DNA from: Caulobacterales bacterium
GTDB lineage: Bacteria; Pseudomonadota; Alphaproteobacteria; Caulobacterales; Caulobacteraceae
DNA: 64,000 nt
Direction of reading: 5' to 3'
NCBI GenBank assembly: GCA_016183935.1
Contig: JACPDR010000028.1
Span: 1-64,000 of the forward strand
Below are positions 54,612 to 63,007 of the stretch, piece after piece; within the stretch, counting starts at the first letter, position 1; each line of letters starts with the position of its first letter. Made by a program: the position numbers and the translations under genes. The notes under the pieces are model-generated. The model saw only the letters and a program-made list of their open reading frames with translations. It did no database searches and was not told the DNA's origin.

Positions 54612-56038
54612 TCGATCACGTAGCCGACGGGGCCGGTCCAGCCGGCGTCGTCCGTCGCCGGGCCGGCGGAGCCGCGGTATTGCTGGTTCAACTGGCCGAA
54701 CAGCAGGGTCTGGGCGTCATTGGCGATGATCAGGCCGTCGGCGGGCGTCTGAAGCCGTCCGGGCGAGGTCGGCGAGACGATGTAGGCCTCGATGATGATG
54801 ACCAGCTCGGTCTCGCCCGACAGATAGTCACGCGAGCGGAACAGGGCGCCCAGCACCGGCAGGCTGCCGATCCCCGGCAGCTGGTCGATGTTCTGGCGGG
54901 TGTCCTCGCGCAAGAGGCCGGCGATCATCATCGATCCGCCGGATGGCAGTTCGACGGTGCTCGAGGCGCGGCGCACGTTCAGCGCGGGAATGACCAGGGG
55001 GTCGTCGTTGGTGCCGCCCAGGGTGAAGGAGCCCGCCGTGGTGAGCTCGGAAACCTCGGTCGACAGCTGTAGCGAGATGCGGCCGCCCGACAGCACGATC
55101 GGACGGAAGGCCAGACGCACCCCGAACGGCTTGAACTCGACGCCGACCGTCATCTGGCCGGTGCTGGCGTCCACGCTGCGCCCGACCGGGACCGGGAATT
55201 CCCCGCCGGCCAGGAACTCGGCGTTCTCGCCGTTGACCGAGGTCAGGTTGGGCTCGGCCAGGATACGCACCAGGCCGGCGCGCTCGAAGGCCCGCAGGCT
55301 GGTGTCCAGGCTGTTGCCGTCGCCGCTGTTGTCCAGGTAGTTGAGGACGCCGCCGCCCAGCTGGCTGCCGGACACGCCGAAGGTGGCGGCCTGGGCGAAG
55401 GACAGGCCGTCGCCGACGCTGTTCAGCACGGCGGTGACGTCCAGGCCCAACTGCTTGATCGCGGTGCGCTGCACCTCGATGACGCGAGCCTTGACCATTA
55501 CCTGATCGGAGCCGGCGATGGTCATCATGTTGATGACCTTGTCGGAGGACGAGACGAAAGCGCGCGCGACCTGGGTGGCGCGGTCGGCCTCGCCGGGGCT
55601 GCTGACCTGGCCGGTCAGGATGACACTGTCGTTGACCGCCTCGGCGTGGACCTGAGAGCCCGGCATCATCCGGCTGAGCGTGTCCTGAAGCGCCGACACG
55701 CCGGCGTCGACGCGAATCCGCAACGACAGGATCGCGCGGCCGGCGTTATCCAGCACGACGGCGTCGGTCTCGCCGGGCGCCAGCCCGATGATGGTGATCC
55801 GGCGCGGCGAATGCAGCATGGCCTCGGCCACGAGCGGGTTGGGCACGATCACGTCCCGCGCGTCAGCCGGCAGATCGACAGCCATCGAAGAGCCGCGGGG
55901 CAGGCTGATCAGCTGCGACTGCGCGCCCATCGAGACGTTGGCGCGGGTCTGGGCCTGCGCGGGTGAAGCGGACGGCAGGGCGACGGCGAGCAGGCCGGCG
56001 ACGGCGACCGCCGTGAGCCGCATCAGAGGGTGCTTCAT
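54608..56038 (-). CDS. cpaC: Tad pilus secretin CpaC
   Basis: 476 residues. Signal peptide to about residue 30; the N-terminal pilus-assembly domain (ISLPRGSSMAVDLPADARDVIV and ITIIGLAPGETDAVVLDNAG) and a BON-like region (AEAVNDSVILTGQVSSPGEADR) lead into the secretin domain, with FLAGGEFPVPVG and the conserved VELPSGGSMMIAGLLRED. It forms the outer-membrane channel for the pilus. It overlaps cpaB and cpaD by four bases each (ATGA). Its N-terminal domain is similar to the small secreted protein encoded at 58215. Confidence 0.96.
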   Translation of the reverse strand: MKHPLMRLTAVAVAGLLAVALPSASPAQAQTRANVSMGAQSQLISLPRGSSMAVDLPADARDVIVPNPLVAEAMLHSPRRITIIGLAPGETDAVVLDNAGRAILSLRIRVDAGVSALQDTLSRMMPGSQVHAEAVNDSVILTGQVSSPGEADRATQVARAFVSSSDKVINMMTIAGSDQVMVKARVIEVQRTAIKQLGLDVTAVLNSVGDGLSFAQAATFGVSGSQLGGGVLNYLDNSGDGNSLDTSLRAFERAGLVRILAEPNLTSVNGENAEFLAGGEFPVPVGRSVDASTGQMTVGVEFKPFGVRLAFRPIVLSGGRISLQLSTEVSELTTAGSFTLGGTNDDPLVIPALNVRRASSTVELPSGGSMMIAGLLREDTRQNIDQLPGIGSLPVLGALFRSRDYLSGETELVIIIEAYIVSPTSPGRLQTPADGLIIANDAQTLLFGQLNQQYRGSAGPATDDAGWTGPVGYVIE

Positions 56039-56952
56039 TGGACGACCACCACTTCGGGCGCGCCGCCGCGATAGACGCGAACGGCCGAGGACTGGCGTTG
56101 GGCGTTCACCCGGCCGGATGGGCCGCCGGTGTCGGCATAGGAGCGCAGGATGAGGCTCAACTCGCCTTCCGACTTGGCGAGGGCGAGGGCCTCGGCGTCG
56201 CGCGGGCCGACCTCGAGGGTCGCCGTCGCGCCGATCACCGTCTGCGCGTCGTCGCCGGCGCGCGTCGACTGGTCGATGGCCAGAACCTTGATGTTCTGCA
56301 TGACCGTGCTCGAACTGAATTTGGACCCGGCACCCTCGGCCCCGGCCATGTTGCCGAGCGTGCTCTGGCGGGTCAGCACGACGTCGACCCGGTCGCCTGG
56401 AAGGATGAAGCCGCCGGCGGCGGTCTCGACCGTGACGCGGATGGCCATCGCGCGCATGCCCGGCTCCAGATAGGCCGCCATATAGCCGCTGTCGCCGGCC
56501 CGGACGATCTTGCGCATCACGATGGGTTCGCCGGCCAGAATGGGTTCGCGCACCACCGAGCCGACATAGTCGGCCTTGGCCCCGCTCGTCGCGAGATTGG
56601 CGGCGGCCCGGGTTACGGCGGCGACCGCACCCGTGGGCTTGGCGTCAGCCTTTTCGGCGGCCGGGGCCTCGCCGGCGACGGGGATCGGCACCGAGCCGTC
56701 GGTGATGAACGCCGGATTGACGTCGTCGACGGGCCAGTCCTTCCATTCCAGGTCGGACTCGTCGAGCCGCTTGCCCGCCTGCAGGTCCTTGGCGGCGACC
56801 AGCACCTTGGCCATCGGCCGGGTCTCGACGGGCGCGGCCGTGGCCACGGCGGTCGGTTCCCCTGAAGGCGATCCCATGGCGCGAACGACGAGGGCCAGCC
56901 CGATGGCGGCCACGGCGGCGACGCAGATCACGATGATACGGGCGGGCTTCAT
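56035..56952 (-). CDS. cpaB: Pilus assembly protein CpaB
   Basis: 305 residues. An N-terminal membrane segment (about 4-26) anchors a periplasmic protein with a SAF domain (KVLVAAKDLQAGKRLDESDLEW) and the RcpC/CpaB domain, with AYLEPGMRAMAIRVTVETAAGGFILPGDRVDVVL. CpaB works with the secretin channel. A 136-base gap to cpaA carries paired GTTAAC motifs that could control the transcript beginning here. Overlap of four bases with cpaC. Confidence 0.95.
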   Translation of the reverse strand: MKPARIIVICVAAVAAIGLALVVRAMGSPSGEPTAVATAAPVETRPMAKVLVAAKDLQAGKRLDESDLEWKDWPVDDVNPAFITDGSVPIPVAGEAPAAEKADAKPTGAVAAVTRAAANLATSGAKADYVGSVVREPILAGEPIVMRKIVRAGDSGYMAAYLEPGMRAMAIRVTVETAAGGFILPGDRVDVVLTRQSTLGNMAGAEGAGSKFSSSTVMQNIKVLAIDQSTRAGDDAQTVIGATATLEVGPRDAEALALAKSEGELSLILRSYADTGGPSGRVNAQRQSSAVRVYRGGAPEVVVVQ

Positions 56953-57010
56953 CGACTGTCTCCGGCAAAGCCGGGCAAGACCTGTGAAATCGGTCCTTCG
57001 GCCCCCTGCC

Positions 57011-57039
57011 GTTAACGAACATGCCGGGCGCGGGTTAAC
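57011..57039. promoter_or_regulatory. Paired GTTAAC motifs upstream of cpaB
   Basis: GTTAAC at 57011-57016 and again at 57034-57039, 23 bases apart, in the 136-base gap between cpaA and cpaB. TTAAC is the core of the CtrA half-site in Caulobacterales; the spacing is not the classical TTAA-n7-TTAA, so assignment to CtrA is tentative. The gap otherwise contains no gene. Confidence 0.35.
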
Positions 57040-57088
57040 GTGGGCCTAAGTGCGCAACCCCGGGTCGCCGGGGGCGAGGAGGCGACGG

Positions 57089-57601
57089 CTAGCCCGCGAG
57101 GAAGGCGGTCATCAGCGGAGACGTCGGCCAGGCGACCAGAACGCCGGCGGCGATCGCCACGCCGTACGGAATATCGCCTTTCGGCTCCATCAGCCGGGCG
57201 ACCCAGCCCGGCCGGCCGGTCAGATAGGGCCGCAGCCACGTCCGGGCGAGGATCAGGGCGAGGCACAGCAAGCCGCCGATCACCGCCGTCATCAGCACGA
57301 ACACGCCGGCCCCCGCCGCCCCCAGCCACAGACAGGCCGCGGCGATCAGCTTGACGTCGCCGCCGCCGAGGAGGTGAAGGGCGAACAGCCCCATGCCGAT
57401 CAGCAGGGCTGCGACCGCGACCGCCACATGGATCGCGACGCCCATCGGCTGAAGCCCGATCAACAGGGCGGCTGGAAAGAAGGCGACGATCAGACAGCCC
57501 GACACCCAGTTCGGGATCTTCATCGTCGTAAGGTCGTGAAGCCCGCCGACGATTACGAGCGCCGGCAGAATGCCGAGGCAGACAAGTGCAAGTGCGTCCA
57601 T
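57089..57601 (-). CDS. cpaA: Prepilin peptidase CpaA
   Basis: 170 residues. A24A membrane aspartyl protease, five to six membrane segments. The catalytic aspartates are in GGLHDLTTMKIPNW (about residue 23) and LLGGGDVKLIAA (about 82, the GxGD motif). It removes the leader of the PilA prepilin and perhaps the TadE-like pseudopilins. Located between pilA, with 123 bases and a terminator between, and cpaB. Confidence 0.94.
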   Translation of the reverse strand: MDALALVCLGILPALVIVGGLHDLTTMKIPNWVSGCLIVAFFPAALLIGLQPMGVAIHVAVAVAALLIGMGLFALHLLGGGDVKLIAAACLWLGAAGAGVFVLMTAVIGGLLCLALILARTWLRPYLTGRPGWVARLMEPKGDIPYGVAIAAGVLVAWPTSPLMTAFLAG

Positions 57602-57662
57602 TCAGCGACTCTGCACGGCCGGCGTTAAGGCGGGGTTTCAGCAGGCATTGGCGCACGAAGAA

Positions 57663-57690
57663 GGGGCCGGAGCGACTTCGCTCCGACCCC
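57663..57690 (-). terminator. Hairpin terminator after pilA
   Basis: Thirteen-base arms, GGGGCCGGAGCGA and TCGCTCCGACCCC (one G-T pair), around CT, with TTCTTC on the minus strand downstream. It lies about 35 bases past the pilA stop and before cpaA, which would make pilA transcript levels higher than those of the cpa genes. Confidence 0.75.
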
Positions 57691-57724
57691 CCCTTTGGTG
57701 CACTGAACGTACGCCTGGAGCGAC

Positions 57725-57913
57725 TTACGCCGCCGGGGCGACGCCGTTCTTCTGCATCTCGGTCGTGACCTTCTCGAAGTTGGCATTGATCGTGCCGCCC
57801 AAGGCGGTCACGGCCGCGATGATCACGACGGCGATGAGGGCGGCGATCAGACCATATTCGATGGCCGTGGCGCCCGACTCGTCGGACATGAACTTGGAAA
57901 TGAACGTCTTCAT
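57725..57913 (-). CDS. pilA: Flp-type pilin PilA
   Basis: 62 residues. Leader MKTFISKFMSDESG is cut before ATAIEYGLIAALIAVVIIAAV; the cleavage Gly 14 and the Glu-Tyr pair at mature positions 5-6 are hallmarks of Flp pilins. The rest is a helix then TALGGTINANFEKVTTEMQ. The start at the second ATG (57913) has AGGGA nine bases upstream; the first ATG (57919) is too close to it. It is the major subunit of the Tad pilus. About 300 bases separate it from the divergent secreted protein gene, with a CGGTTAA motif at 58015-58021. Confidence 0.95.
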   Translation of the reverse strand: MKTFISKFMSDESGATAIEYGLIAALIAVVIIAAVTALGGTINANFEKVTTEMQKNGVAPAA

Positions 57914-58014
57914 GGTCATGGTTCCCTTTGTAGAAGAGGAAGCGAGCTACTGAACGACGGGGGGAGCCGGTAGCCCGCTTGACCCCCAAAACGCATCGTC
58001 GTTATCGGCCATAT

Positions 58015-58063
58015 CGGTTAAGGGGCGGTCGCCGGGCGTGGTTACCGGAAGATTTACTGTAAA
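58015..58063. promoter_or_regulatory. Candidate control region of pilA
   Basis: A TTAACCG half-site on the minus strand (58015-58021), similar to the Caulobacter CtrA half-site TTAACCAT, and a short palindrome TTTAC-T-GTAAA (58053-58063) in an AT-rich patch of the pilA upstream gap (57914-58214). No gene was found in this gap. Confidence 0.3.
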
Positions 58064-58214
58064 AACTCCCCAGCTTGACGATTGACGCGCCGCTTCACCC
58101 CGCCGCGACTGGTCTGGCCCTGTATTCCCAAGGGGGTTTCAAACTTTATTGAGGTTTCGCCGGCATGTTCCCGGTCACGCTTTCGCGCGTGTGCGCTCTA
58201 TGGACACCGTCGCC

Positions 58215-58628
58215 ATGACCCTCAACCAACGCCTGCTCCTCGCTCTCGGCGCAACCGTCCTGCTGGCCGGCCCCGGCCTGGCCGTTGCGCAATCGGGCCG
58301 CATCAGCGTCGAGGTCGATCAGGCCCAGCGGGTGCAGCTGAGCGGCCCGGCCAGTTCCGTCATCGTCGGCAACCCGGCGATCGCCGACGTCACGGTGGTC
58401 GACGCCAACACCCTGTACATCACGGGCAAGGGCTATGGCGTGACCGAGGTGGTCGCCGTCGATCCGATCGGGCGCACCGTGTTCCAGAGTCAGGTCGTCG
58501 TGACGGCCGGCGACGGCGCGGGCCGGGTCCGGGTGTGGCGCGGCGCCCAGTCCACCGAAATGGCCTGCGCCACCTCCTGCTCGCCGTCCATGCGGGGCAC
58601 CAGCGGTCCCGCAGCCGCAGGCCAATAG
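58215..58628 (+). CDS. Secreted CpaC-N-terminal-domain protein (pilus-associated)
   Basis: 137 residues. Signal peptide MTLNQRLLLALGATVLLAGPGLAVAQ. The mature part is a domain like the N-terminus of CpaC: QAQRVQLSGPASSVIVGNPAIADVTVVDANTLYITGKGYGVTEVVAVDPIGRTVF. The tail contains a cysteine pair, MACATSCSPSMRG, that CpaC lacks. The ATG at 58215 is preferred by the signal peptide; 58200 would add MDTVA. Part of the plus-strand Tad arm, with the next gene starting only 5 bases later. It may assist the secretin, but this is inference. Confidence 0.82.
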   Translation: MTLNQRLLLALGATVLLAGPGLAVAQSGRISVEVDQAQRVQLSGPASSVIVGNPAIADVTVVDANTLYITGKGYGVTEVVAVDPIGRTVFQSQVVVTAGDGAGRVRVWRGAQSTEMACATSCSPSMRGTSGPAAAGQ

Positions 58629-58633
58629 ACGCC

Positions 58634-59182
58634 GTGATCACCCGCCGCTCCCGGCTGGCCGGAGCCCGCCCTCTGCGGCGCGGCCTGCTGGGCAACCGCG
58701 ACGGTTCAACGGCGGTCGAGTTCGCCTTTGTGGCTCTGCCGTTCTGCTTCATGATCTTCGCCATTCTCGAAGTGGCGCTGATCTTCACGCTCGATTCCGT
58801 GCTCGAGAACGCCGCCATCGACACGGGCCGCCTGGTCCGGACGGGCCAGGCCAGCGCCCAGGGCATGACCGCGGCGCAGTTCAAGGACAACCTGTGCAGC
58901 CGCATGAGCATCTTCTCTGACACGTGCGACGAGCGGGTCACGATCGATGTCCGGGTCATTCCGCAGTTCAACGTCACGCCGCCTGATCCGCTGGCGGAAG
59001 AGGGTTTCGATCCCAGCGGCCTGACCTACGCCAACGGCAACCCCGGCGACCTCGTCCTGGTGCGGGCCTGGTACCGGCACCCGTTGCTGACCGCCTTCCT
59101 GTCCCAGGGCCTGTCGCAGATAGGCAGCGGCACGGCTGTGCTGACCGCCACCACCGCCTTCCGGAACGAGCCGGCGGGATGA
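58634..59182 (+). CDS. TadE-like pseudopilin
   Basis: 182 residues. The N-terminal NRDGSTAVEFAFVALPFCFMIFAILEVALIF is a TadE-type membrane segment with the prepilin-like Glu. The remainder is periplasmic, with a Cys pair (LCSRMSIFSDTC) and GQASAQGMTAAQF. GTG at 58634 is the likely start. TadE/TadF pseudopilins are processed by the prepilin peptidase and needed for pilus assembly in Aggregatibacter. The stop overlaps the next gene by four bases. Confidence 0.88.
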   Translation: MITRRSRLAGARPLRRGLLGNRDGSTAVEFAFVALPFCFMIFAILEVALIFTLDSVLENAAIDTGRLVRTGQASAQGMTAAQFKDNLCSRMSIFSDTCDERVTIDVRVIPQFNVTPPDPLAEEGFDPSGLTYANGNPGDLVLVRAWYRHPLLTAFLSQGLSQIGSGTAVLTATTAFRNEPAG

Positions 59183-59730
59183 AGAGGCGGAGTCTCATCC
59201 GACGGCTGACGGGCGACGAACGCGGAGTCTCGGCAATCGAGTTCGCGATGATCGCCCCGATCCTGATCGCCTTCTACATGAGCATGACGGAGATCTGCCA
59301 AGGCTTCATGGCGCAGAAGCGCATGGGCCACGTCTCGGCCATGGTCGCCGACCTGGTGGCGCAGGAAGAGTCGGTCTCGGCCGCCACGATCGACGACATT
59401 TTCGATATCGGCGGGTTGGTCATGAAGCCGTTCCCGACGACGACGCTGCAGCAGCGGGTGTCCAGCGTCAGCATGATCGGCGGCGTGGCCACGGTGGGCT
59501 GGAGCCGGGCGGAGGGCATGGTGCCCCGCGCCGTCGATTCGACGATGACCCTGCCGGCCGACCTGATCACCGAGGGCGAGAGCGTGATCGTGGCCGAGGC
59601 GACCTATGACTACGACTCGGCCGCCGACTATGTGATGCCGGGGCTGACGCGGTTCTCGCACACCTACTATATGCGGCCGCGGACGGCGGACGAGACGCTC
59701 TGCACCGACTGCCTACCCCCGGCCGCCTAG
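59179..59730 (+). CDS. TadE/TadG-like pilus protein
   Basis: 183 residues. DERGVSAIEFAMIAPILIAFYMSMTEICQGFM at the N-terminus matches TadE-type pseudopilins, with the Glu in the conserved position. The C-terminus is beta-rich (RFSHTYYMRPR) and ends in a Cys pair (LCTDCLP). ATGA overlap with the preceding TadE-like gene shows co-translation. Its last 18 bases overlap the 3' end of pabB on the other strand. Confidence 0.87.
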   Translation: MKRRSLIRRLTGDERGVSAIEFAMIAPILIAFYMSMTEICQGFMAQKRMGHVSAMVADLVAQEESVSAATIDDIFDIGGLVMKPFPTTTLQQRVSSVSMIGGVATVGWSRAEGMVPRAVDSTMTLPADLITEGESVIVAEATYDYDSAADYVMPGLTRFSHTYYMRPRTADETLCTDCLPPAA

Positions 59731-60958
59731 CGCCTCGCGCAGGGCGAGGATCTTGACCTCGGTCTCGGCCAGTTCGGAGCGGGGGTCGCTGTCGGCGACG
59801 ATGCCGGCGCCGGCCAGGGCCCGGAAGCGCCAACCTTCCTCCGATCGCTCGAACGAGGCCGTGCGGATCAGCACCGAGGCGGTCAGGGCGCCGTCGCCGC
59901 CGATATGGAACAGGCTGCCGCACCAGGGACCGCGCGGCGGTTCGTGGGCGGCGATCACCTTCATGGCCTGATGCTTGGGCGCGCCGGTGATCGAGCCGGG
60001 CGGGAAGGAGGCGGCCAGCAGGTCGGCGACGCCGGTCTCCGCCCGGGCGACGCCGGTCACGGTCGAGACGAGGTGGTGCACGGTCGGGTGGGTCTCGATC
60101 TCGAACAGGCGTTCCGCGGTCACCGTGCCGGGCTCGGCCACGCGCGACAGGTCGTTGCGCATCAGGTCGACGATCATCAGGTTCTCGGCGCGGTCCTTGG
60201 CGCTGGCTTGGAGCTCGGCGGCGAGGGCGGCGTCACGGGCGGGATCGGCGTCGCGGGGGCGGGTGCCCTTGATCGGCCGGGTCTCGATGCGGCGGCTGGC
60301 GGGATCGAAGGTCAGGAACAGCTCGGGCGAGTTGGAGACGAGGGCCCGCTCGCCCAGACGCCAGAAGGCGCCGTAGGCCGCCGCGCGCCCGGCCAGCCGC
60401 AGCATGACGTCGACGGGCTCGGCGTCGCTCGCCGGCGGCGATGCGGGCGACGACGTCGGCGACGGCGGCGAGGTAGGTTTCGGGCGGGGTTTCGGCGTCC
60501 ATGACAGACGCGGGCGGGCGCGGCGTGGGGACGTCAACCGCGCCGGCCAGCCAGCCTTCGGCCCGATCCGCCGCCCGCCCGGCGGCGGCGGGGTCGAGGC
60601 CGCGTCCAGCGGCGGTGACGGTCCGGTTTTCATGGTCGAAGGCGAGCATGGCCGGGTAGCGGGCCAGCATCAGGTCGGGCCAGACCTGGGGGCGGCGGCC
60701 GGTGGCCGGACGGGCCCCGGCGTCGTAGGCGACCAGGCCGACCACGTTGTGCGACAGGGCCGGGTCGCGCAACAGGTCGAGTCCGCCCTCGCCGCCGCTC
60801 CAGTCGGGATCGGCCGCGACGAACGACCAGCGGCCGAGCGGCCCGCCGTCCGAGAGCAGGGCCAGGGCGCCGTCGCGATCCCGCAGACCTGTCGCCACGG
60901 CGAGAGGGTCGCGCCACGCATGGACGCGGGTCTCGCCGGCGGGCAGGGGCTGGATCAC
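59713..60958 (-). pseudogene. pabB: Aminodeoxychorismate synthase component I (PabB), frameshifted
   Basis: PabB makes aminodeoxychorismate from chorismate for folate synthesis. The N-terminal part (MIQPLPAGETRVHAWRD ... TYLAAVADVVARIAAGE) reads in one frame from 60958 to about 60430. The C-terminal catalytic part reads in another frame to 59713: DVMLRLAGRAAAYGAFWRL, RPIKGTRPRD, LMRNDLSRVAEPGTV, PPGSITGAPK. Between the frames, near 60425-60435, the stretch that normally follows the AAG(D/E) element (the conserved IFQAN-type segment) is missing, so a deletion of not-a-multiple-of-three bases is the best explanation. It overlaps the phosphatase gene upstream by four bases. The alternative is an assembly error; the rest of the gene is well conserved. 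Confidence 0.82.
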
Positions 60959-61734
60959 GCCGCCAGCCGCTCGCCGATGCGGTCGCGCAGGGCCGCGTCG
61001 ACGCCCAGCGCCTGTTCCAGATAGGCGTCGACCGAGCCGTGGCGGGCGGCGATTTCCGCCAGGGCGGTGTCCAGATAGACCGGTTCGACGCCGAGGAAGG
61101 CGACCACGGCGTCGTGGGCGGCCGGGCGGCCGGTCATGGCCTCGAGCTGGCGGGCGATGGCCGGGGCGCGGCCGGGCAGGTCGACGGCGGCGTTGGTCAG
61201 CAGATAGTCCTCGACCATGTCGTCGCGGTGGACGCCGAGCAGGCAGTGGGTCAGGGCGGCGAGCAGGCCGGTGCGGTCCTTGCCGGCCGCGCAGTGGATC
61301 AGCACCGGCCCGTCGGCCTCGGCGAGGGCGCGGAAATAGCGACCAAACAGGTCGAGGTGGGCGGGCTCGAACGCCAGGTCGCGGTAGACGCCGGTCATGA
61401 AGCGGCGGCCGGCGTCGATGGTCAGGTCGGCGGTCTTCAGGAAGGTGATGTGCGGGGCCTCGCCGCCGTCGTCACGGGCGCTCTCGATGACCTGGCCCGC
61501 GAAGCCGGGCGGACGGCGCGAGGGCTGGTCGCGGCGCTCCCCGGGGCGGCGCAGGTCGACCACGGCGGCCAGGCCGAATTCGGCCAGCCGTTCGAGATCG
61601 GCGTCGGTGGCGCGGGCGTGATGGGCCGAACGGAACAGCCGCCCGGCGGCGACCCGCCGTCCGGCCGCCGAGGCGTAGTCGCCGTAGTCGCGGAAATTAT
61701 CGAGGGCGTCGAAGCGATGGATGCGGCCGGTCAT
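60955..61734 (-). CDS. Tyrosine-protein phosphatase (Y_phosphatase3 family)
   Basis: 259 residues. The signature HCAAGKDRTG (His 147, Cys 148, Arg 154) is the P-loop of cysteine phosphatases, and the N-terminus RIHRFDALDNFRDYGDYASAAGRRVAAGRLFRSAHHA is the family's start. Acts on phosphotyrosine or phosphoinositides; substrate unknown. No signal peptide is seen. Its stop overlaps the pabB start by four bases (ATGA), which suggests that pabB was co-translated with it. Confidence 0.92.
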   Translation of the reverse strand: MTGRIHRFDALDNFRDYGDYASAAGRRVAAGRLFRSAHHARATDADLERLAEFGLAAVVDLRRPGERRDQPSRRPPGFAGQVIESARDDGGEAPHITFLKTADLTIDAGRRFMTGVYRDLAFEPAHLDLFGRYFRALAEADGPVLIHCAAGKDRTGLLAALTHCLLGVHRDDMVEDYLLTNAAVDLPGRAPAIARQLEAMTGRPAAHDAVVAFLGVEPVYLDTALAEIAARHGSVDAYLEQALGVDAALRDRIGERLAA

Positions 61735-61775
61735 GCCGCCTCTCTAGCCCAGCCCCGCGACGCTTCCCACCGTCG

Positions 61776-62093
61776 TCATCCGGGCTTCAATCCTCCCTGG
61801 CCGACGAGACCCTGCATGGCGTCGAGATAGGCGACGAAGGCGCGCCGGCCCTTGGCCGTCATCGTCGCCTCGGTCAGCGGCTTGCGGCCCTCGAACCGCT
61901 TGGTGACGGCGACGAAGCCGGCGTCCTCGAGCTTTCTCAGGTGGACCGACAGGTTGCCGTCGGTGGTCTGGAGCTTGGCCTTGAGGGTGTTGAAGTCGGC
62001 GCTCTCCACCCCCGCGAGGACGGCCATGATGCCGAGGCGGACGCGACCGTGGATGACCTCGTCGAGGCGGTTGATGTCGAAATCGTCCGCCAC
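61776..62093 (-). CDS. Winged-helix transcriptional regulator (HTH_34 family)
   Basis: 105 residues. The winged helix runs from RLDEVIHGRVRLGIMAVLAG through FNTLKAKLQTTDGNLSVHLRKLEDAGFVAVTKRFEGRKPLTEATMT to the dimerising C-terminal helix. The GTG start at 62093 has GAGGGG eight bases upstream and overlaps nothing, starting three bases after the stop of the membrane-protein gene; the two are an operon. Its likely target is the palindrome at 62775-62793 upstream of that operon, and by similarity also the palindrome at 15763; both are inferences. Confidence 0.88.
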   Translation of the reverse strand: MADDFDINRLDEVIHGRVRLGIMAVLAGVESADFNTLKAKLQTTDGNLSVHLRKLEDAGFVAVTKRFEGRKPLTEATMTAKGRRAFVAYLDAMQGLVGQGGLKPG

Positions 62094-62095
62094 GC

Positions 62096-62722
62096 TCAGC
62101 CCCTCGCCGCCCGCATCAGCAGGAAGCCCGGCAGGGCCATGAGCAGGAACAGGGCGGCGGCGTAGGCCAGATACTGTTCGGCCGATCCTGTCAGGGCGGC
62201 GAGCAGGGGCGCGGCGGCGAAGGAGGCGATGGCCAGCGCCCACAGGGGTCGCGACCGCATCATGGCGGCGCTGACCGCCCAGCCGCTGCCGTAGAAGACC
62301 ATGATCATCTACGGCATCAGGGCGAAGCCGACCATGACCGCCTCCTCTCCGAGGCGCCAGCCGAGCACGGCCATCGACAGCGACAGGGCGAAGACGCCCC
62401 AGCCGACCGAGGCCCAGGCGGTGCTGGAGGCGCGGTTGGCCGAGGTGGTGACGCCGCCGGCGCGCTTCAGCCGGTTGATGACCACGACCAGCAGGGCGAA
62501 GAACGCCAGGGTGACCCCGCCCCAGATGTAGTTGACCACAGCCATGTCGAGCCCGGCGAGGCCGCTGGCGACGGCCCAGTGGCCGAGGCTGGCGAGGCCA
62601 TAGAGCACGCCGGCGGCGAACAGGATGGAGGCGCCCTGCATGGGCGCCTCGCTGCCTTCCTCGGCGAGCCGGCGCATCCAGGCGATGTCGGCGGCGGGGT
62701 CTTCGATCTTCTCGGTCATCAT
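62096..62722 (-). pseudogene. Membrane protein interrupted by an in-frame TAG
   Basis: The frame starts at ATG ATG (62722) and encodes six predicted membrane segments if read through. A TAG at 62309-62311 cuts it after GFALMP; translation resumes in the same frame with ATG ATC ATG (MIMVFYGSGWAVSAAMMR...) immediately after. Both parts fit one protein of about 207 residues with a long polar N-terminus (MMTEKIEDPAADIAWMRRLA). A single C-to-A change, TCG to TAG, would explain it. The TAG-ATG junction could allow reinitiation, giving two polypeptides. The regulator gene follows immediately. Function of the family is unknown. Confidence 0.78.
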
Positions 62723-62774
62723 CGTTCCGGTCCCGCGAAAGAGTGTTGAGGTGTCGGATGGATGCTGCATCAAG

Positions 62775-62793
62775 CACTTTGTATTGTAAAGTG
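62775..62793. promoter_or_regulatory. Palindromic operator candidate CACTTTGTATTGTAAAGTG
   Basis: Nineteen bases with arms matching at 7 of 9 positions, in an AT-rich patch 53 bases upstream of the membrane-protein start at 62722. On the minus strand TTTACA forms a possible -35 element, just as in the related palindrome at 15763-15779. Confidence 0.75.
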
Positions 62794-62955
62794 AAGAACT
62801 GGGAAGGGACGGAGGGAAAGGTCGGGGAGGTCGGCGGAGCGGGGGCGTTCGGCCCGGAACCATGGTGCGGCCCGCAGGGCTTGTGGTGTTTCCCGCCCGA
62901 CCTTATCGCGGCGTTCAGCCCTGATTATCCGCTGAACCCGACTATGGATCCGCGA

Positions 62956-62997
62956 ACCGGCTCCTCCCCATTCGCTGCGCGAACAGGCGGAGCCGGT
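62956..62997. repeat. Palindromic intergenic element ACCGGCTCC...GGAGCCGGT
   Basis: Nine-base arms with an inner stem TTCGC-TGC-GCGAA, together a cruciform-like element just after the nrdA stop (63008). It shares CTCCTCCCCATT with the element at 42303-42338. The rest of 62794-62955 shows no gene. Confidence 0.6.
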
Positions 62998-63007
62998 GGC
63001 GCGCGCC

